Positions 1 through 12,233 of a stretch of DNA of 64,000 bases are shown here, one piece after another (the stretch's first letter is position 1; each line of letters begins with the position of its first letter). The notes beneath the pieces were generated by a model. That model was given only the letters and a program-made list of their open reading frames with translations. It did not search any database and was not told the DNA's origin. Where the stretch lies: the NCBI GenBank assembly GCA_020747015.1, contig JAGTJM010000054.1:62001-126000 (forward strand), written 5' to 3'. This stretch comes from Pyrenochaeta sp. MPI-SDFR-AT-0127 (taxonomy: Eukaryota; Ascomycota; Dothideomycetes; Pleosporales; Cucurbitariaceae). The position numbers were made by a program, and so were the translations under genes.

Positions 1-2
1 TG

Positions 3-206
3 AGCGGCTCAGCTTTCCACAAGCTGAACAAGGCCGTTGCCGAATTGATTGATGGCTTCAGCATGGTCTCTTTCCTAAAGTTGGACGTCCAAGACGAGGA
101 TAGCCTCGGCGCAGTGCTAAGCTACATCGACGATGCTATCCAGTTCCATGAGGCACAAGAGCCAAGGGAACCAAAGGAATTCGATGTCGAGATGGAGGAG
201 CAGTGA
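3..206 (+). CDS. GPN3: GPN-loop GTPase 3, C-terminal 67 codons (5' end outside window)
   Basis: The window opens inside a coding frame running from base 3 to a TGA at 204-206. The 67 visible residues match my memory of the C-terminal third of GPN3: a helix of the type KLNKAVAELIDGFSMVSFL, then an acidic DVQDEDS segment, SYIDDAIQ and a QEPREPKE-like tail. GPN-loop GTPases act in the cytoplasm in assembly and nuclear import of RNA polymerase II. The GTP-binding motifs lie upstream of the window and cannot be checked. GPN2 is the main alternative; the DDAIQ...EPKE tail fits GPN3 better. No intron is visible in this piece. Confidence 0.75.
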   Translation, partial: SGSAFHKLNKAVAELIDGFSMVSFLKLDVQDEDSLGAVLSYIDDAIQFHEAQEPREPKEFDVEMEEQ

Positions 207-3200
207 AGGTGCGTTTTCTGCATGAAGCATGCTTTGGCGTTTTTGGTCGTCTTGGATGGTTGGTAGCATTTACGGGCGTTTTGCCATATCTATTCTCAGC
301 CATGTCAAGTAGATGAGGATGATGCGTAGGATTGTGGGGGCTAAGATACCCAGTTATATGCATCTCAATATTCGGTAGCAAGGCCTATCTGGTGCCCATG
401 GTGATATGCGCTTGGATGAAGCCTGATTGTGGTTGTTTGGTCCCTAAAAGTGCTATGAGCGGTAAATGCATGCTCTCCCCGAGATTGATGGGTCGCTTTA
501 CAGTCCAACATTATCGCTATGTGTCGATACAAGTGCAAACCCCACAAAAAGCTGTTTGTCAAAGCAGTCCCAGTGCTCATATGATTTCAGATTACATGAA
601 TAATTGACTTAGGATCGGACTTACTCCCAGCCGCCCCACTGACGGAAAGCCCATCCTGCAATATCTGCCGTACGCGTATCTTAACCTTGCTGCTCAATTT
701 GATTCGTAGACACTATCCTTCCTCCCCTTTAAACTTCTTGTTGATTGTCATCTAAAGCGGATCCAGTGTCTTATTTATAGACCCATTGCGCATGGGAGAC
801 CAAAAAATATTTGGCGGAAAAGGTAGGGGATTCCTCCATTGTATTCTTCAGCACCCATGAGCTACAATTTGTTTGCGGGTGGAATGTTAGGTTAGAATTT
901 TCCTAGAAACTGGAAGAGTACATGATGGGGCGCCCTGATGCGCTGATTTTGTATAGTAATGCACTTCTAGCGAAGGACTTTATGTTGGCTGTACATAACG
1001 AATCTACTTGTGCTTGTAAATCATCCAACGAATCATTCTCTACTGGCGAAGTTGTTCTCTCTAACAACCGGATGATCTCAATAATTTCCGAGAGGAAGGT
1101 CCACGGAAGATGTGATGGAAAGCACTGATGGTCGGATTGTACATTGAGATTTCACGATTGGTTAGGCAACCTAATCAAGTTGGGGCTTGAGTATAGGGAG
1201 CTGATCGATAGTTGTAGTGTCTCACCAAGTTCATCGTGGTGGGCCCAATATCGCAAGCTAGATATCCATACAATAGCTGAATATCAGAAATCTTTTTAGA
1301 GAATGGACATGACATGACAAGCACAGTGCTACTTCACCCTCAAACACTCGCACAACATTTTGCACGGCATATATGGATATTTTCTGTACTTCCTGCTTTA
1401 ATCCGCAGTTCATGAGGTCATAAAAAGCAGCACGAGATGTTCGTGTTTTGTCGACACAATCAGAAAAACTGAATGAAAAACAACAACCGAAATGTCATGC
1501 GTCGACACAAGGTTTGAACAAGACCATCGTGCAACGATGTGAGAACAATGCAATTGCCAAAAAGTAGAGTGATTGGATATAAACGGTACTCGTTGCCTCC
1601 GATGCTGAACCTGAAAACAAACTTTGCCATAATCAGTCACATGAAGACTATGAACTGCCTAACAACATGGCATTTTTCTAGCCTTTGCGCTTCGCATCAT
1701 CGTATATCAATTATAGTGTCCAGCTTTTCCCTTGGGTCCTTAGGCACCTAATCTTTTCCTTAGGGTAATGACTGCAAAACAGTGATGAACGAGGTCAGGG
1801 TCTACAAATGTGTAGTCGACCAGATGACCCGTGACACGGTTGAGATGTGGGAAGGATACCCCATAGAGAACGAACGGGGAAACCCAGGATGCCGTTCCTG
1901 GACGAAATTTCGATCCGCATTCATGGCATTGTTGTCTAGGTGATATTTCTCCGTGGCAAGATGAGTTTTAAAGCCGTGTCATACTTTCCAAATCCCTTCA
2001 CCTATCAATTCATGTCAGCATATGGATTTTGCGCTTTCGGTGGTGTTTATTGCCGGCTCCGAAGGAGTCCGACACCACTTGTCCTGCCCGCTGGCAGCCC
2101 GGCGCACACGGTAATCAAAGGTAGACATCATTGTTGCCGTAGCGATCGGGCAATAAGCGTTGCTTTTCGACATTGAAACATGTAAACCTTGAGGCTGATA
2201 CTGCTGCCATTGCGGCTAAGGCTGATGTTCATGCTGTACGACATTCCTCCCGTCAGACTCGAGCACCCTCGCTCGGACTCCGAAACGAGCCTCACAGCGA
2301 ACGCTCCGCAACAGTTCCGGGTCGGCTTAGGTCGGACCGAAAGCCATGGAAGGCCTGGGCATCTTGGAGCAAGAGTTTGGGCATTGATATAGGCTAGGGC
2401 CGACGATCGATGGGTATGCTCAATGTCGGTGCGCCGTCATGGGGCACGAGCGTGCATTCAGGGTTCGACTTGATGCCTGAGACACTAAAGCAGGTACGAC
2501 GATCTTGAAACTTGACATTGAGCGCCGTTCCTGTGGGTCCGCGTGCCAAAAATCGTGCAATAGCACAGATGGTGTGGCAGGCGTTGGATGCTTGGCTTGT
2601 TCATCGCATGGTGCATTAGGTGAAGCCAACTCTGAGTGATGTCACGTGAGATTCGTGATGGTTGCGTTCGGCCTTTCAGACATTTCCCAAAAGGAAACTT
2701 GCCAATTGGGCAGGAGGCTTCGAGAAACAATAGAAATGTAGCAGCGAATGCATGCAAACTCAAACACTGACGGCGGGATGCTTGAGTCGACAAGGCTGAA
2801 CTCGGGTGGTTCGGGACTATGATTGGAGGAGACGCTGGGAAACAGCATGTTGGAAGAACTAGCGCTAGTGAACACGACAGTATTGCATGATGGATATATG
2901 CGTTTGAAAATATTGGATACGACATGTGCCGGTGCTCTGAAGAAGGCCACGGCAGTACGAGACAAGATGGGGCAATAGCTGGGCCCCCACTGTGAAACGC
3001 AGCGGGCGCCTCGAAGACACGACAGCGCATGGAATTCTCTATCGATTGGACGATTGGCGCCAGGCAATGCAATCGATAGGAGAAGCGACGCAGAGGCTGC
3101 AAAGACAATCATAATGTGGAGAAACTAAGACGTCGACTGTTGTATCGGGAGCGGGCCGCCTGAGGCAGCAAACGCGCTGGGGGAGAGAGCATCAGCCCCT

Positions 3201-4299
3201 TTTTGCATGAGGGAGCTAAGATTGCTTCATTTGGATTGAGCGATGGCTTGGATATCGATAGGGGCATCCTGACAAGCGTCATGACGACGTGCTCTCACCG
3301 TGGTTCGAGCGTCGTGGAGCCCGATGGGGTGGATGAGCGCATCTGTGGCAAAGGCGTGCGTGTGTGTTTACACAACAAAACAACAAACAAACGACGCGGG
3401 CAGAGACTGCAGCGCCTCGCGGTGCAACAGAGGGCCCGGGCCAAAGCCAATACAGCAGGCTGTAGGGGACTCTTGTTGTTTTGCACGCTCCACCCGGGCA
3501 CTCGACATGCTTCATTTTGCTCCTGGTAGAGGGGAATCGAGTGGCCAGCCGGGTCCAACGGTTGGAACGCAGGGCGCCTTTATCGGGTGGTTGCCAGTGC
3601 ACAGACCCGCGTCTGCCACAACCCGAGCCAAAAAAGACACCGACGCGACCGCGTCCTCCTCCCCCCCCCCCCCCCATAATACTATCTCCCCCAACCGATC
3701 GCTGTTGGATCGCAAGACGGCTCCTTTCATCGCTCGATCACGCCTCGACCTCCCCTCTCGTTTGCACCACCGCTTCGCTGCCGCGCCTGCCTCTGCGTCC
3801 AGTGCGCCTGCCTTGTGTGTGCCGTTGTCTTGTTTACTCTCTGGCGCGCATTCCTTCGCCGCTCCGCACGCCCCCCCCAAGCAGCGAATCGGCCCAGGAC
3901 ACGCCATCAACCACCAACCTCTCTCCAAAAACTCTCTCCACTTCGTCGCCTTGCCATCGCCGCCTACCGAGCAGAACCCACAGGCCTTGCATGGAGTTCC
4001 ACCAGACTGCGGTCGTTGCTTGTTGAGGTGGAATCCCCGGGTCGAGCGCGAAGCTCGACGACCACGTCGCTGGCACTGCCAACATTCCACGCATTCATAC
4101 CACAGCCCTCCCCCCACGCCTGCAAACAATCAGCACTATCGCTATCGTCTCCTCTGCGGCCGCTCTCCCATGCACGCTACGCCTGCTTAGACCTCAACGA
4201 CACTCTGCGAGCACCACCACCGCGCGTCCGCTTCCACTCTCGCCGTCTCCCACGGCTCGCCGCGACACGTCCTCCCGGCAGGCTCTCTTGTTACCCACC
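207..4299. other. 4.1 kb stretch without a supported gene; 3' part is WEE1 promoter/leader
   Basis: I find no convincing gene. Open frames up to about 200 codons on the minus strand (2485-3108) and 205 codons (3512-4129) have no recognisable domain or fungal-like codon bias, and several overlap one another, so they look like chance frames in GC-rich DNA. From about 3480 to 4299 the plus strand becomes strongly C/T-rich, including a C15 run, as is common in fungal promoters and 5' leaders; this probably belongs to the WEE1 gene that follows. No tRNA-like B box was seen. Confidence 0.6.
3661..3675. repeat. C15 homopolymer in WEE1 upstream region
   Basis: Fifteen consecutive C residues directly follow a CT-rich segment. 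The length is prone to slippage and sequencing error, and the tract lies about 625 bp upstream of the WEE1 start codon. Confidence 0.9.
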
Positions 4300-7200
4300 A
4301 TGGACTACGGATACTCTCCAAACCGCGAGGGCGGCACCATGCATCTGCCCTCGCCAACACACCCGCACAGCTACCGCCTCGAAGGAACCCAGTTCTCGCA
4401 CCTCCAACAACTGCGCCGCTCCCTCTCACGGTCTCCCTCAAAGCCTTCCCGCTTCCAGCTCCGCACCACTGATTCGCCCCGCTCGCCTCTGTCGCCTCTG
4501 GCACTTGCGCGCGCCTTCAGTCCCCGCCAGCACAAGCCCACAAGCCCCATTGCGACTTACCCGGAGTCGCCGCTGGCCACACAGGCGGCCCCAGCTAAGA
4601 AGAAGTTCTCATTGCGTCGCTCTGCTCCCTTCCGCTCCTCGCCGCGCACCCGCAACAGCAACTCCAAGAGCCCGCGCCGCCGTGCCTTGGCCGACTCTAC
4701 CGACATCGCCAACTCGACCCCCTTCATAACGCGACAAGCACATGGACAGGAAAATACGCCAGCACGCCGCCCAAGCGCAGAGTCGCCCGACACCATGGAT
4801 ATGGATAAACGCCTTGAAGTAAACGACAAACCCATCAGGTTTGAGTTTGCGCGCAGACCCGATTTGTCGCCCGCACCGCCCGCCAAGTCGAGTCCGCTCA
4901 AGCGCAATGACGGACTCATGAACCTCAGTGGCAGCAACGGCACCAGCCCGACTGCAAAGCGAAGAAGCTTGCACGGCGCATCGAGCCTTGGAACTGACTT
5001 TGAGAGCATCTTCGATCAGCCCCCAGCCCCGCGCCCAACCATGGAGGAAGGACCGCGCGTACACAATGATTTCAATAGCGCATTCTCCTTCTCATCACCC
5101 ATATCAGCACAATCACCCATCCGGCGAACATCATCGCTGAGGAAGTCGACACTCTCGCAACGAGTCTCGAGCACACCCCGTCCAAAGCCAATATATGATG
5201 GCGAATTCATCATGCCTGGTGCTGCTGCCTCCAAGACACGAAACCGCATGTCGCTCGACAGCTCACTGGGCTCAAATGCTACGCCATCGCAGACGCCCTT
5301 TCGTAAGTCAACATTTGACGCTGGTCGTATGGGTTTGCCTCAGCCCTTTGTCCGCAGCGGTTCTGTAGCGTCGCAGCCGCACCCGCTTTCGTTTGCGCAC
5401 ACGCCATCCTCTTCCACGTCCAGTGTGTGTGGAGACACACCGATGGCTCCACCTAGGCTCCCGGCTTGGAACGGCCCAGTGTACGGCCCACCCCCTACTC
5501 CCGCCGCCCAGGGCCATTTGTTTACGCGATCTCTACCTATCGGCATAGGACGACCCCAGGCGCCAGAGTGCGGTCAGTCAACAGAGGACTCTTTCGACAC
5601 CCCCTTTAGAGCTGGCCCGCCGCAACCCATTGCCTTCTCAACGGGTCTACTATCGAAGAAGAACAGAAATGTGGACGAACCAGCAACAGGCGCAGGCATA
5701 TATGTCATGCCTGATACACCGTCAAAACGACAGTCGTATCCTCCCGCTGCGGCAGATCGAACTGAGAACTTGGACACACCACTTGTCAAGCGCACAGGCA
5801 GCCTCTTTGGCGACGCTGCACGTCCTCAGCATCAGTTCGGCACACCGAGCACCCCTTTCAGTGCAAATGTGTCCAAGTTCTCTACAGACTCTTTTGGCAA
5901 GCGACCAAGTATCTTTGGCAACCTCGGAGGTACTCTTCAGCGTCGAGGCAGCTTTGTCAGCGTCGATGGCGACGATGACACTCAGCCTGACACGCAGTCT
6001 CCAACCGCCAATCGAATGGCCGACAGCCAGTCTAGCGCTGACGACATGCCCCCTACACCAACGAAACCTAGTGGCGGGTCCAGCCGTCGATCCAAGGAGA
6101 GCAGCCTGCGGCGAAAGACCTTCCGCCAGCGTCCTTCCATTGGTAATGACACATTCGATGTACCCGAGAGTGATAGTCGGCCAAGTAGTAAGTGCATTTC
6201 TTTTTCAATAGTTGCATGTTTTCCAGAGAAAGAGGGGTTTGACATGGATCGACGCTCGGCCTCTTACAACTTGTCATCCACACATACTCGAGGCCGGCTT
6301 TTACGTCAGCCAAAGAAACTTGCACCTCCATCGCCGATTCTTCGAGCTTCTTGCCTTCATACTTCTCTTTGCAAGAACACCGCTAAGCCATCAGCAGCAG
6401 CCGGAGGTCTTTTTGGCGCACCATCTCCTCACACACCGAATGAGTCATTTGCGCCCCTGGATGCCAGCAGGCTGTCGATTCTGGGCAACCGACGAGACTC
6501 TTTACCCTTTAACAACAGCTTAGGCTCCTTCCCGCCAGCCACACCAACAACACCACGTGACTCGTTCAGCTTTTTCAGCAGCGTTGCGGGTCCCATACCT
6601 ATTGGGCTCACCAAGAACGATGTGGATGAGTCGTTAAGTGCCCGATTTCATGAGATCAAGCTGCTCGACGGCGGTGAGGGTGAGTTCTCCCAGGTTTACC
6701 GCGTAAGTAAGGCCATAAAAGCCTCACCAGGGAGGTCCCCTGCTGGAAGCCAAGTGTGGGTTGTGAAGAAGTCCAAAAAGCCATATTCGGGCGCGGGCGA
6801 CCGCCAGCGGAAGATGCGCGAAGTCGACGTTCTTTACGCTCTCCGGGACAACGAACATGTCCTCAGCATCAAAACCCATTGGGAGTTTGACTCACATTTG
6901 TACATCCAAACTGAATATTGTGAGGGCGGCAATCTAAGAAAGTATCTCGATACTGTTGGATTCAACAGCCGTCTAGACGATTTCAGGATATGGAAGATTC
7001 TCCTGGAATTACTCATGGTAAGGGTTTTTCCTGATTTCATTTGTGAGCATCGCTAAGAAATGATAGGGTCTGAAATTTATCCACGATTCTGGGTATATTC
7101 ACCTTGACCTGAAGCCAGCCAATGTGCTCATCGACTTTGAGGGTGGACTGAAGATTGCCGACTTCGGATTGGCCAGTTCGTGGCCGGCTCCCCGACATAT

Positions 7201-7822
7201 AGATGGCGAGGGTGACCGTCATTATCTCGCGCCCGAAGCACTTAGTGGGCGCTTCGATAAGCCTGCGGATGTCTTTGCGCTAGGAATGATGTTGGCTGAA
7301 ATCGCTGGCAACTGTGTCATTCCAGAAAATGGCGTTTACTGGCAGAAGCTCCGTTCTGGCGAGTTTGAGAATGTGCTACCAAGCCTGACGTGGAGTGCGG
7401 ACAGCGGTACCTTAAGTCGGGACTCCAACGGCGATCCCGTTTCGGATTCGACTAGACCTTCGATGGACGGCTTTTTATTGTCCGATACCGACATCGACTC
7501 GCTGTCTTCCATCCAGGTCCGACCAGCATCTAGCCCAGAAGAGGATCTCGCTCGAGCTCCCAGCTTCATGGTTGAGCGAAATGACCCGAGCTCGATGGAT
7601 CATGTTGTCCATGCCATGCTCAACCAAGATCCGAACCTGCGACCGACTGCAGAGCAGGTCCTTGATTGCTTCGGATGTCAATGGGTAGATTCCAGGCGAC
7701 GTTCCGGTGCCACTGTCTACGAGGGTAACTTTGGACCAAGCGATGAGGTTCTTGCTACATATCAGTGTGAGCGCCAGCAGCATTGCGAGGTGCTTGCTGA
7801 CGATATGATGGATATGAGCTAA
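4300..7822 (+). CDS. WEE1: Wee1-type mitosis-inhibitor protein kinase
   Basis: Model: join(4300..7017, 7067..7822), 1157 residues. The start is the ATG in CACCATGG at 4300; the open frame runs a few codons further upstream but without ATG. The 49-nt intron (GTAAGG...ATAG, branch GCTAAG) is phase 0 and joins LLM to GLKFIHDSGY. About 780 N-terminal residues are Ser/Pro/Thr-rich and low in complexity, with many SP/TP sites, as expected for a regulated Wee1 tail. The kinase domain starts near residue 780: glycine loop GGEGEFSQVY, lysine in WVVKKSKK, catalytic loop HLDLKPAN (HLD replacing HRD, as in Wee1 kinases), DFGLAS, and APEAL. Wee1 phosphorylates Cdk1 on tyrosine to delay mitosis. A 39-nt in-frame segment at 6188-6226 (GTAAGT...TTCCAG) may be a further short intron; removing it leaves 1144 residues. 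Confidence 0.93.
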
Positions 7823-8654
7823 GCGTCCATATACCATCATCTCCATTGCCTAGCCTCTCGCTATCACTACGAACTGTAAGACATTCCGGACTTAGCACCG
7901 CGTCGCCCTTTACAACCTCTTACTGCCGCCCTGCTTCGCGCACGTTTTATCTTTGGGTTCACCGTGGATCTGTAGCCATTTTCGGAATGTTTGGTGTTAC
8001 ACGACACACCTGGTTTGTTTTCAATGAGGCCTTTCTGTTTCTGCGGCGTTTTGTAGGAGGGAAAAGCATCACCGTGTTGCTTCCGTATCGACCCAGTATC
8101 TGGAGTCGTTTGTTTTTGATTTGCTTACGAAGTGTATGGGTTTCACGGCCATCTTTTTGGGATCAGAGTTTGTTTTGAGATTTGGAGTTCACGCGTTGCA
8201 TATGCATCCCCCGGAGGATACCTTCGCAGCTGGAACAGCGCGAATGGGGACTGGCGTTTTTGCTTTTTTTTTTGAATGATGAAGATACGAGTCCCTACTC
8301 AATGGTCTAGACACGCAGGTTTGGTGTCTCACGGCGGCGAACATTGACGTATTGAGGCAGAGCCAAGCCCAGATTTGGGATTTCGGGGTAATGTTGCAGA
8401 ACCAATATCACTCACGATTTCATGGCCATATCAACAACCATTCCGTTCTACATGCAACATGAATGTGATGCTTAAGGTGACTCAAATATAAGCATAGCAA
8501 CCTATTGTCACGTTAGGCGCCAATCCCACACCATATCAGCCAACCTAGCGTAAGATTGTCCAGAAGACAGCCATCAAAGGAATTTTACGGAGAACTTTGG
8601 CCAACTCCGCATAACCACTAGAACATCTATGCGTGTCGTAACCATAGCACATTT
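7823..8654. other. Convergent intergenic region
   Basis: This holds the 3' flanks of WEE1 (plus) and the cyclase-family gene (minus). A 110-codon frame at 7846-8178 shows no domain and is T-rich, so I treat it as 3' UTR. I see nothing else. Confidence 0.6.
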
Positions 8655-9944
8655 CTAAAATATTGCAACAGCATTCGGCGGGCTCGCGACACCACCCGGG
8701 ACCTATTTGTGTGTTAACAATCATCTTCTGTCTCGTCCGCCCAACTGGCACCTTCTAGCACTTTATCCATCCAGTCTTTCACACATGTCATTAAACTCAC
8801 CTTCAATGGTACACTGCTGACAAAACAAGTTGCTCTTTTCAACTCGACCGCCTTCTCACACAGTCTCTCTAAATCCCACATTTCTCCAATCATCACACCC
8901 CAACCCGCCAACAACCACTGATGCAGTAGTCCACCACCTTGCATCTCTTCCTCCCATGCTTCGCCCTTCCAGATCCCACCAGGTTTGTTGTGAGGCCCAA
9001 CTAAGGGGGACATTTCGAACGAGGGCGCATCAGACGCTGAATATTGTCAGTCAATGGCTCATATCTCAGAATCAGTCGTAGGAGATGAATTAGAAACAAG
9101 TCGGCGCTGTATGCAATCTCTTTCAGCCTTCAATCAATGCAGAAGATGTTGATAGACATTAATTCACAAATTCAATGGAGCTGCTGAGGGCCCACATACC
9201 CACAGCGACGAACCCGTTCTCCCATATCCACTGCACAGTATCCTTTGAGCTTTGCACACCAAGGAAGGTTGGTGACTTGTTAGCAAGCTCTTTTCTGGCC
9301 TCGATGCCCAGACTCTCGTAATCACGTGTGAAACCTGTCCGCAAAAGTAGTAGGTCGCCATCGCGAGGCTTGACACCTGTGTCTTTAAGCATGTCCCTGA
9401 GTACTTCTGCACTAATATGGTTATCGCTCAGCGCATCAACTTTGGCTTTCCCATTCTTCTCCAGATACCGTGGATAGTCCAGTATCACTCCCCTCGCCGT
9501 GATACCTCCCGAGTCGGCAATACGGTCGATACCAATGACCTCTGATCCTTCCACATCTTGCTGTGTTCGGCCACCATAATAGCGTGCCGCCTTTTGGTAC
9601 CCATAGTGTCTGAAACCATCCCACTGGCTGCTACTCTGGGTGTTGATATCTAAATGGTCATCGTTGACAATGCGTTTGGTTCCATCAGGATGTCGTCGGT
9701 TTTCTATCTTCCAGCCAAAAGGGGGCCGAGCGAAGGATGGGTAAGAGGGGAGGTTCAGGTACCAGTCTAAGGAGACGCGGTCCCCTGTTTGAATCTCCTG
9801 CGCGGCAGCCTTAACAGTGGCAGGAGTGATCATGTTTAAGGCGCCCAGTTCATCATCAGTTCCGTACAACCCCCATGCGTTGCCTGGTGGGCCATTTTTG
9901 TCAAGTGGTAGATCCGAAAATGGTGGTCGAGCGGGTGGTGCCAT
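8655..9944 (-). CDS. Cyclase-family (KynB-like) metal-dependent hydrolase
   Basis: Model: complement(join(8655..8702, 8801..9036, 9200..9944)), 342 residues. The long frame alone stops early, but splicing a 163-nt intron (GTATGT...TTCAG) restores the family motif VAVASDAPSFE. A second 98-nt intron (GTGAGT...ATAG) restores the typical C-terminus PGGVASPPNAVAIF. Other family features are the N-terminal GALNMITP segment, the HLDINTQSSSQWDGF region supplying metal ligands, and LLAGWGVMIGEMWDLE near the end. Relatives include bacterial kynurenine formamidase KynB and isatin hydrolase; fungal members are common but mostly of unknown substrate. The length fits the usual 320-345 residues. No tryptophan-pathway gene is adjacent, so the substrate cannot be inferred. 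Confidence 0.85.
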
Positions 9945-10320
9945 TGTGGAATAATGGAGTCCTCTTATCTTCCAGATGCTATTCGCTTCTCAATAGAATG
10001 AATGCTCAAAGGTAATATTGATTTTATATAGAATCGACCCTGTGACGTATGGTGGGGTGGGAGGTGGGGTAGCTCTTACTCTCAACTGCTGATTCGGCAA
10101 TGACAAACCATTTCTCGGAGTAACAATACGAGTTAGGAAAAGCAAAGTCATTGTGGGCATGGAAGGATATCAGTTCTCGGATAGAAATAGGCCGAGTGTG
10201 TTCCTCACATTGTGCACAAAATTGGGTCGGCGCGTGTCGCATGCGAATGCCAGTACATGAGCCGGCTATCTACAAGTACTTGCCGATTTCTCTGCCTATG
10301 TTACAACTTCAGTTGCATAC
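9945..10320. other. Intergenic region between two minus-strand genes
   Basis: This should contain the 3' UTR of the GYP1-type gene and the promoter of the cyclase gene. I see no further coding signal; the short frames present have no coding character. Confidence 0.6.
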
Positions 10321-12233
10321 TCAAAAGTCAGGCCCCATTCCTACGCCGCTGCTTCTCGAACTAGTGTTTTTCAAATGAGCACCGCTACCCTTGAACAAAC
10401 TTTGCCAGATGAACGCCTCGCTCAACAACAGCTCGATATCCTTTTCAGTCCATTGCCGGGTGGGCAGTGATTGCAGGAACATCATAACCTCTTGAAAGTC
10501 CATCTTTCGGAGCTGATCGGACCACTTGACAAGAAAAGCAGCACAGACGTAGAGATGGAATGAGGAGAAACCGTCTTCCTCAGCCTAGTCCATGTTAGCT
10601 AATACTTAGGTTAAAAGAACTGAACCCTTACCAAATATGTGTCCCACATCCGAATGGTGTTCTTGACTGATATCTCCCGCATCAGGAGACAATTCATCCA
10701 GCGGAAACTAAATTGGATGAACTCCACACCCTCATTTTGCAAATGCTTGGCTAACCCATCATCTATCCGTGTGGTGAGATCCCTGAGGCTAGCCACTTGC
10801 CGCTGAATGCCGGGCTGTTGTGCGATGTAGTTATCTTGTATCCCATCGAGCAACTTTGTGAGACACCAAAACGAGTCCGCCTCGACAGCGTCCAAAACTT
10901 GTTTAGGTAATTGTCCAGGATCCATTCCAAACTCAATATCTGGGTCCGAGATGTATGCGCCCAGAAAGACTTGCCAGAATGGTGTAACCAAATCATTGAT
11001 GCCTTGCACGTAGCCCGATGCGGGATGCCGTATTGCCCAAACATAGAGAATTCTTTCCAGAGATCTTTGCGTTGCTTCATAGCTGTAGAGTTCGAGATGA
11101 GGATTTGTTCGAGGCACATCAATACTGATTTGATGCCAAATAGCTTCGTCTAATCCGCGACCGCGTCCCCGAATAGTGGATGGGAATGATGACACGCCTG
11201 CTATGCCAGCTGCTACGGGGCCAGTGCTTCCTGCCGTTCCTCGCTCAAACGCCTGCCGCACGCCATCTAAATATTCCCTCCTTTTCCTTTCCAGTGTTGC
11301 GACTCGTCGCTCGCTGCTGGTAGGTAGATATCCCAGAAGAATCTGCCATGTCATGGCACGAACCTCAGATGGAACGCCAGACCACGCTGAATCGCGTAGT
11401 TCGGATAGAGAAATGGTGCTTGCTTGCAATATTCTCTTGAACTTATTGATCCTCGTTGTTCGCGCCGAATGCTCTTCTATTTGTTTCGCCGATGCATTGG
11501 GCGGTATAGAGGAATGCGAGATCAAGTGAAGGGAGTTAGCGGGGTCTCGAAGAATCTCCTGATATTGTGGTCGAAGTATCTTCCCTTCTATCTTCTTTGC
11601 GGTGGGATAATTGGGAATGCCTCGCTCTTCTGCAATATCACCGCTATCTATGCCTCGCCATGCTGTCGAGCCCAAGCTATCTCTTCCATTGGTCCCCCTG
11701 GATCCTTCCCCTTTGGCGGCTGTTTCCGCCGACCTTTTCTCCGCATATTTGCGATACTCGGCAGACCGAATTCGTCTTCGTCGTCTTCGAACAAGATGTC
11801 GCCACCATCCACATCCTCATCATCCCAGTCGTTCTGAGTTTCGCGAAGGAAGCTGCTGTAGTTTGTTCGTGCAGGGCGAGGTGATGTGGTGCTGCTGGTT
11901 CGGTTGGGGGCAGCGCTGGAATCGCGGCTGTGGCCTGCCGATGGTGGGGTTCGAGGGCGTGAATTGGATCCGGAGACGTTTCTTTGAAGGTCAGTCTGGG
12001 AAGAAGCTGATCAGCATACGGGGTCCTACAGCGAGTTGAAGTTGAGAATGTCGGCATGCGAGTAAGATGCGCCAATGACCTTCTTGTTCTGCGGCGAAGT
12101 GGAGGAATTGGCCGGTGTGCGCCAGAAGGGAGAAGCAGACCTATGCGCATAGACTTAGTACGGCTTGACATGTATGCGCTTGCACGGGCACCTTAGACGT
12201 ACGAGGAGCGGTCTGAATGGAGGGAAGCGACAT
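10321..12233 (-). CDS. GYP1: Gyp1-type TBC-domain Rab GTPase-activating protein, with a frame break
   Basis: Model: complement(join(10321..10584, 10632..11981, 12030..12140, 12199..12233)). The catalytic TBC domain is clear: SAWSGVPSEVR, the arginine finger in ISIDVPRTNP, the glutamine finger in SGYVQGINDL, then FRWMNCLLMREI. The last exon (after a 47-nt intron, branch GCTAAC) completes it with FSSFHLYVCAAFL. The N-terminal exons give MSLPSIQ, then SASPFWRTPANSS...ILNFNSL, and after a 48-nt intron NVSGSNSRPRTPP and an acidic DEDEFGLPS stretch. Between KGKDPG and the DSLGSTAWRG segment the frame shifts by one base at a C5 run (11694-11698); no GT-AG intron of suitable length mends it. With one base restored the protein would be 586 residues. 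Gyp1 homologues inactivate Golgi/secretory Rabs such as Ypt1. The donor of the first intron (GTCTAA) is atypical, so the first exon is less sure. Confidence 0.85.

Noticed and set aside
2485..3108. 207-codon minus-strand frame in the upstream desert
   Set aside because: No domain, unusual composition (many His, Ser, Cys), and it overlaps a second open frame (2642-3112); most likely a chance frame.
3279..4190. Long overlapping frames on both strands before WEE1 (up to 300 codons)
   Set aside because: They arise from C/T-rich leader DNA, contain homopolymer-encoded runs of Pro or Gly, and show no domain.
5308..6331. Antisense and alternative-frame ORFs inside WEE1
   Set aside because: Shadows of the low-complexity kinase tail; no family features.
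9159..9199. Early stop of the cyclase frame as a truncated pseudogene
   Set aside because: A GTATGT...TTCAG intron and a further exon restore the complete family sequence.
11677..12171. 164-codon minus frame overlapping the Rab-GAP N-terminus
   Set aside because: The competing frame contains the DEDEFGLPS-type acidic motif and joins by good introns; this frame is Arg/Thr-rich noise.
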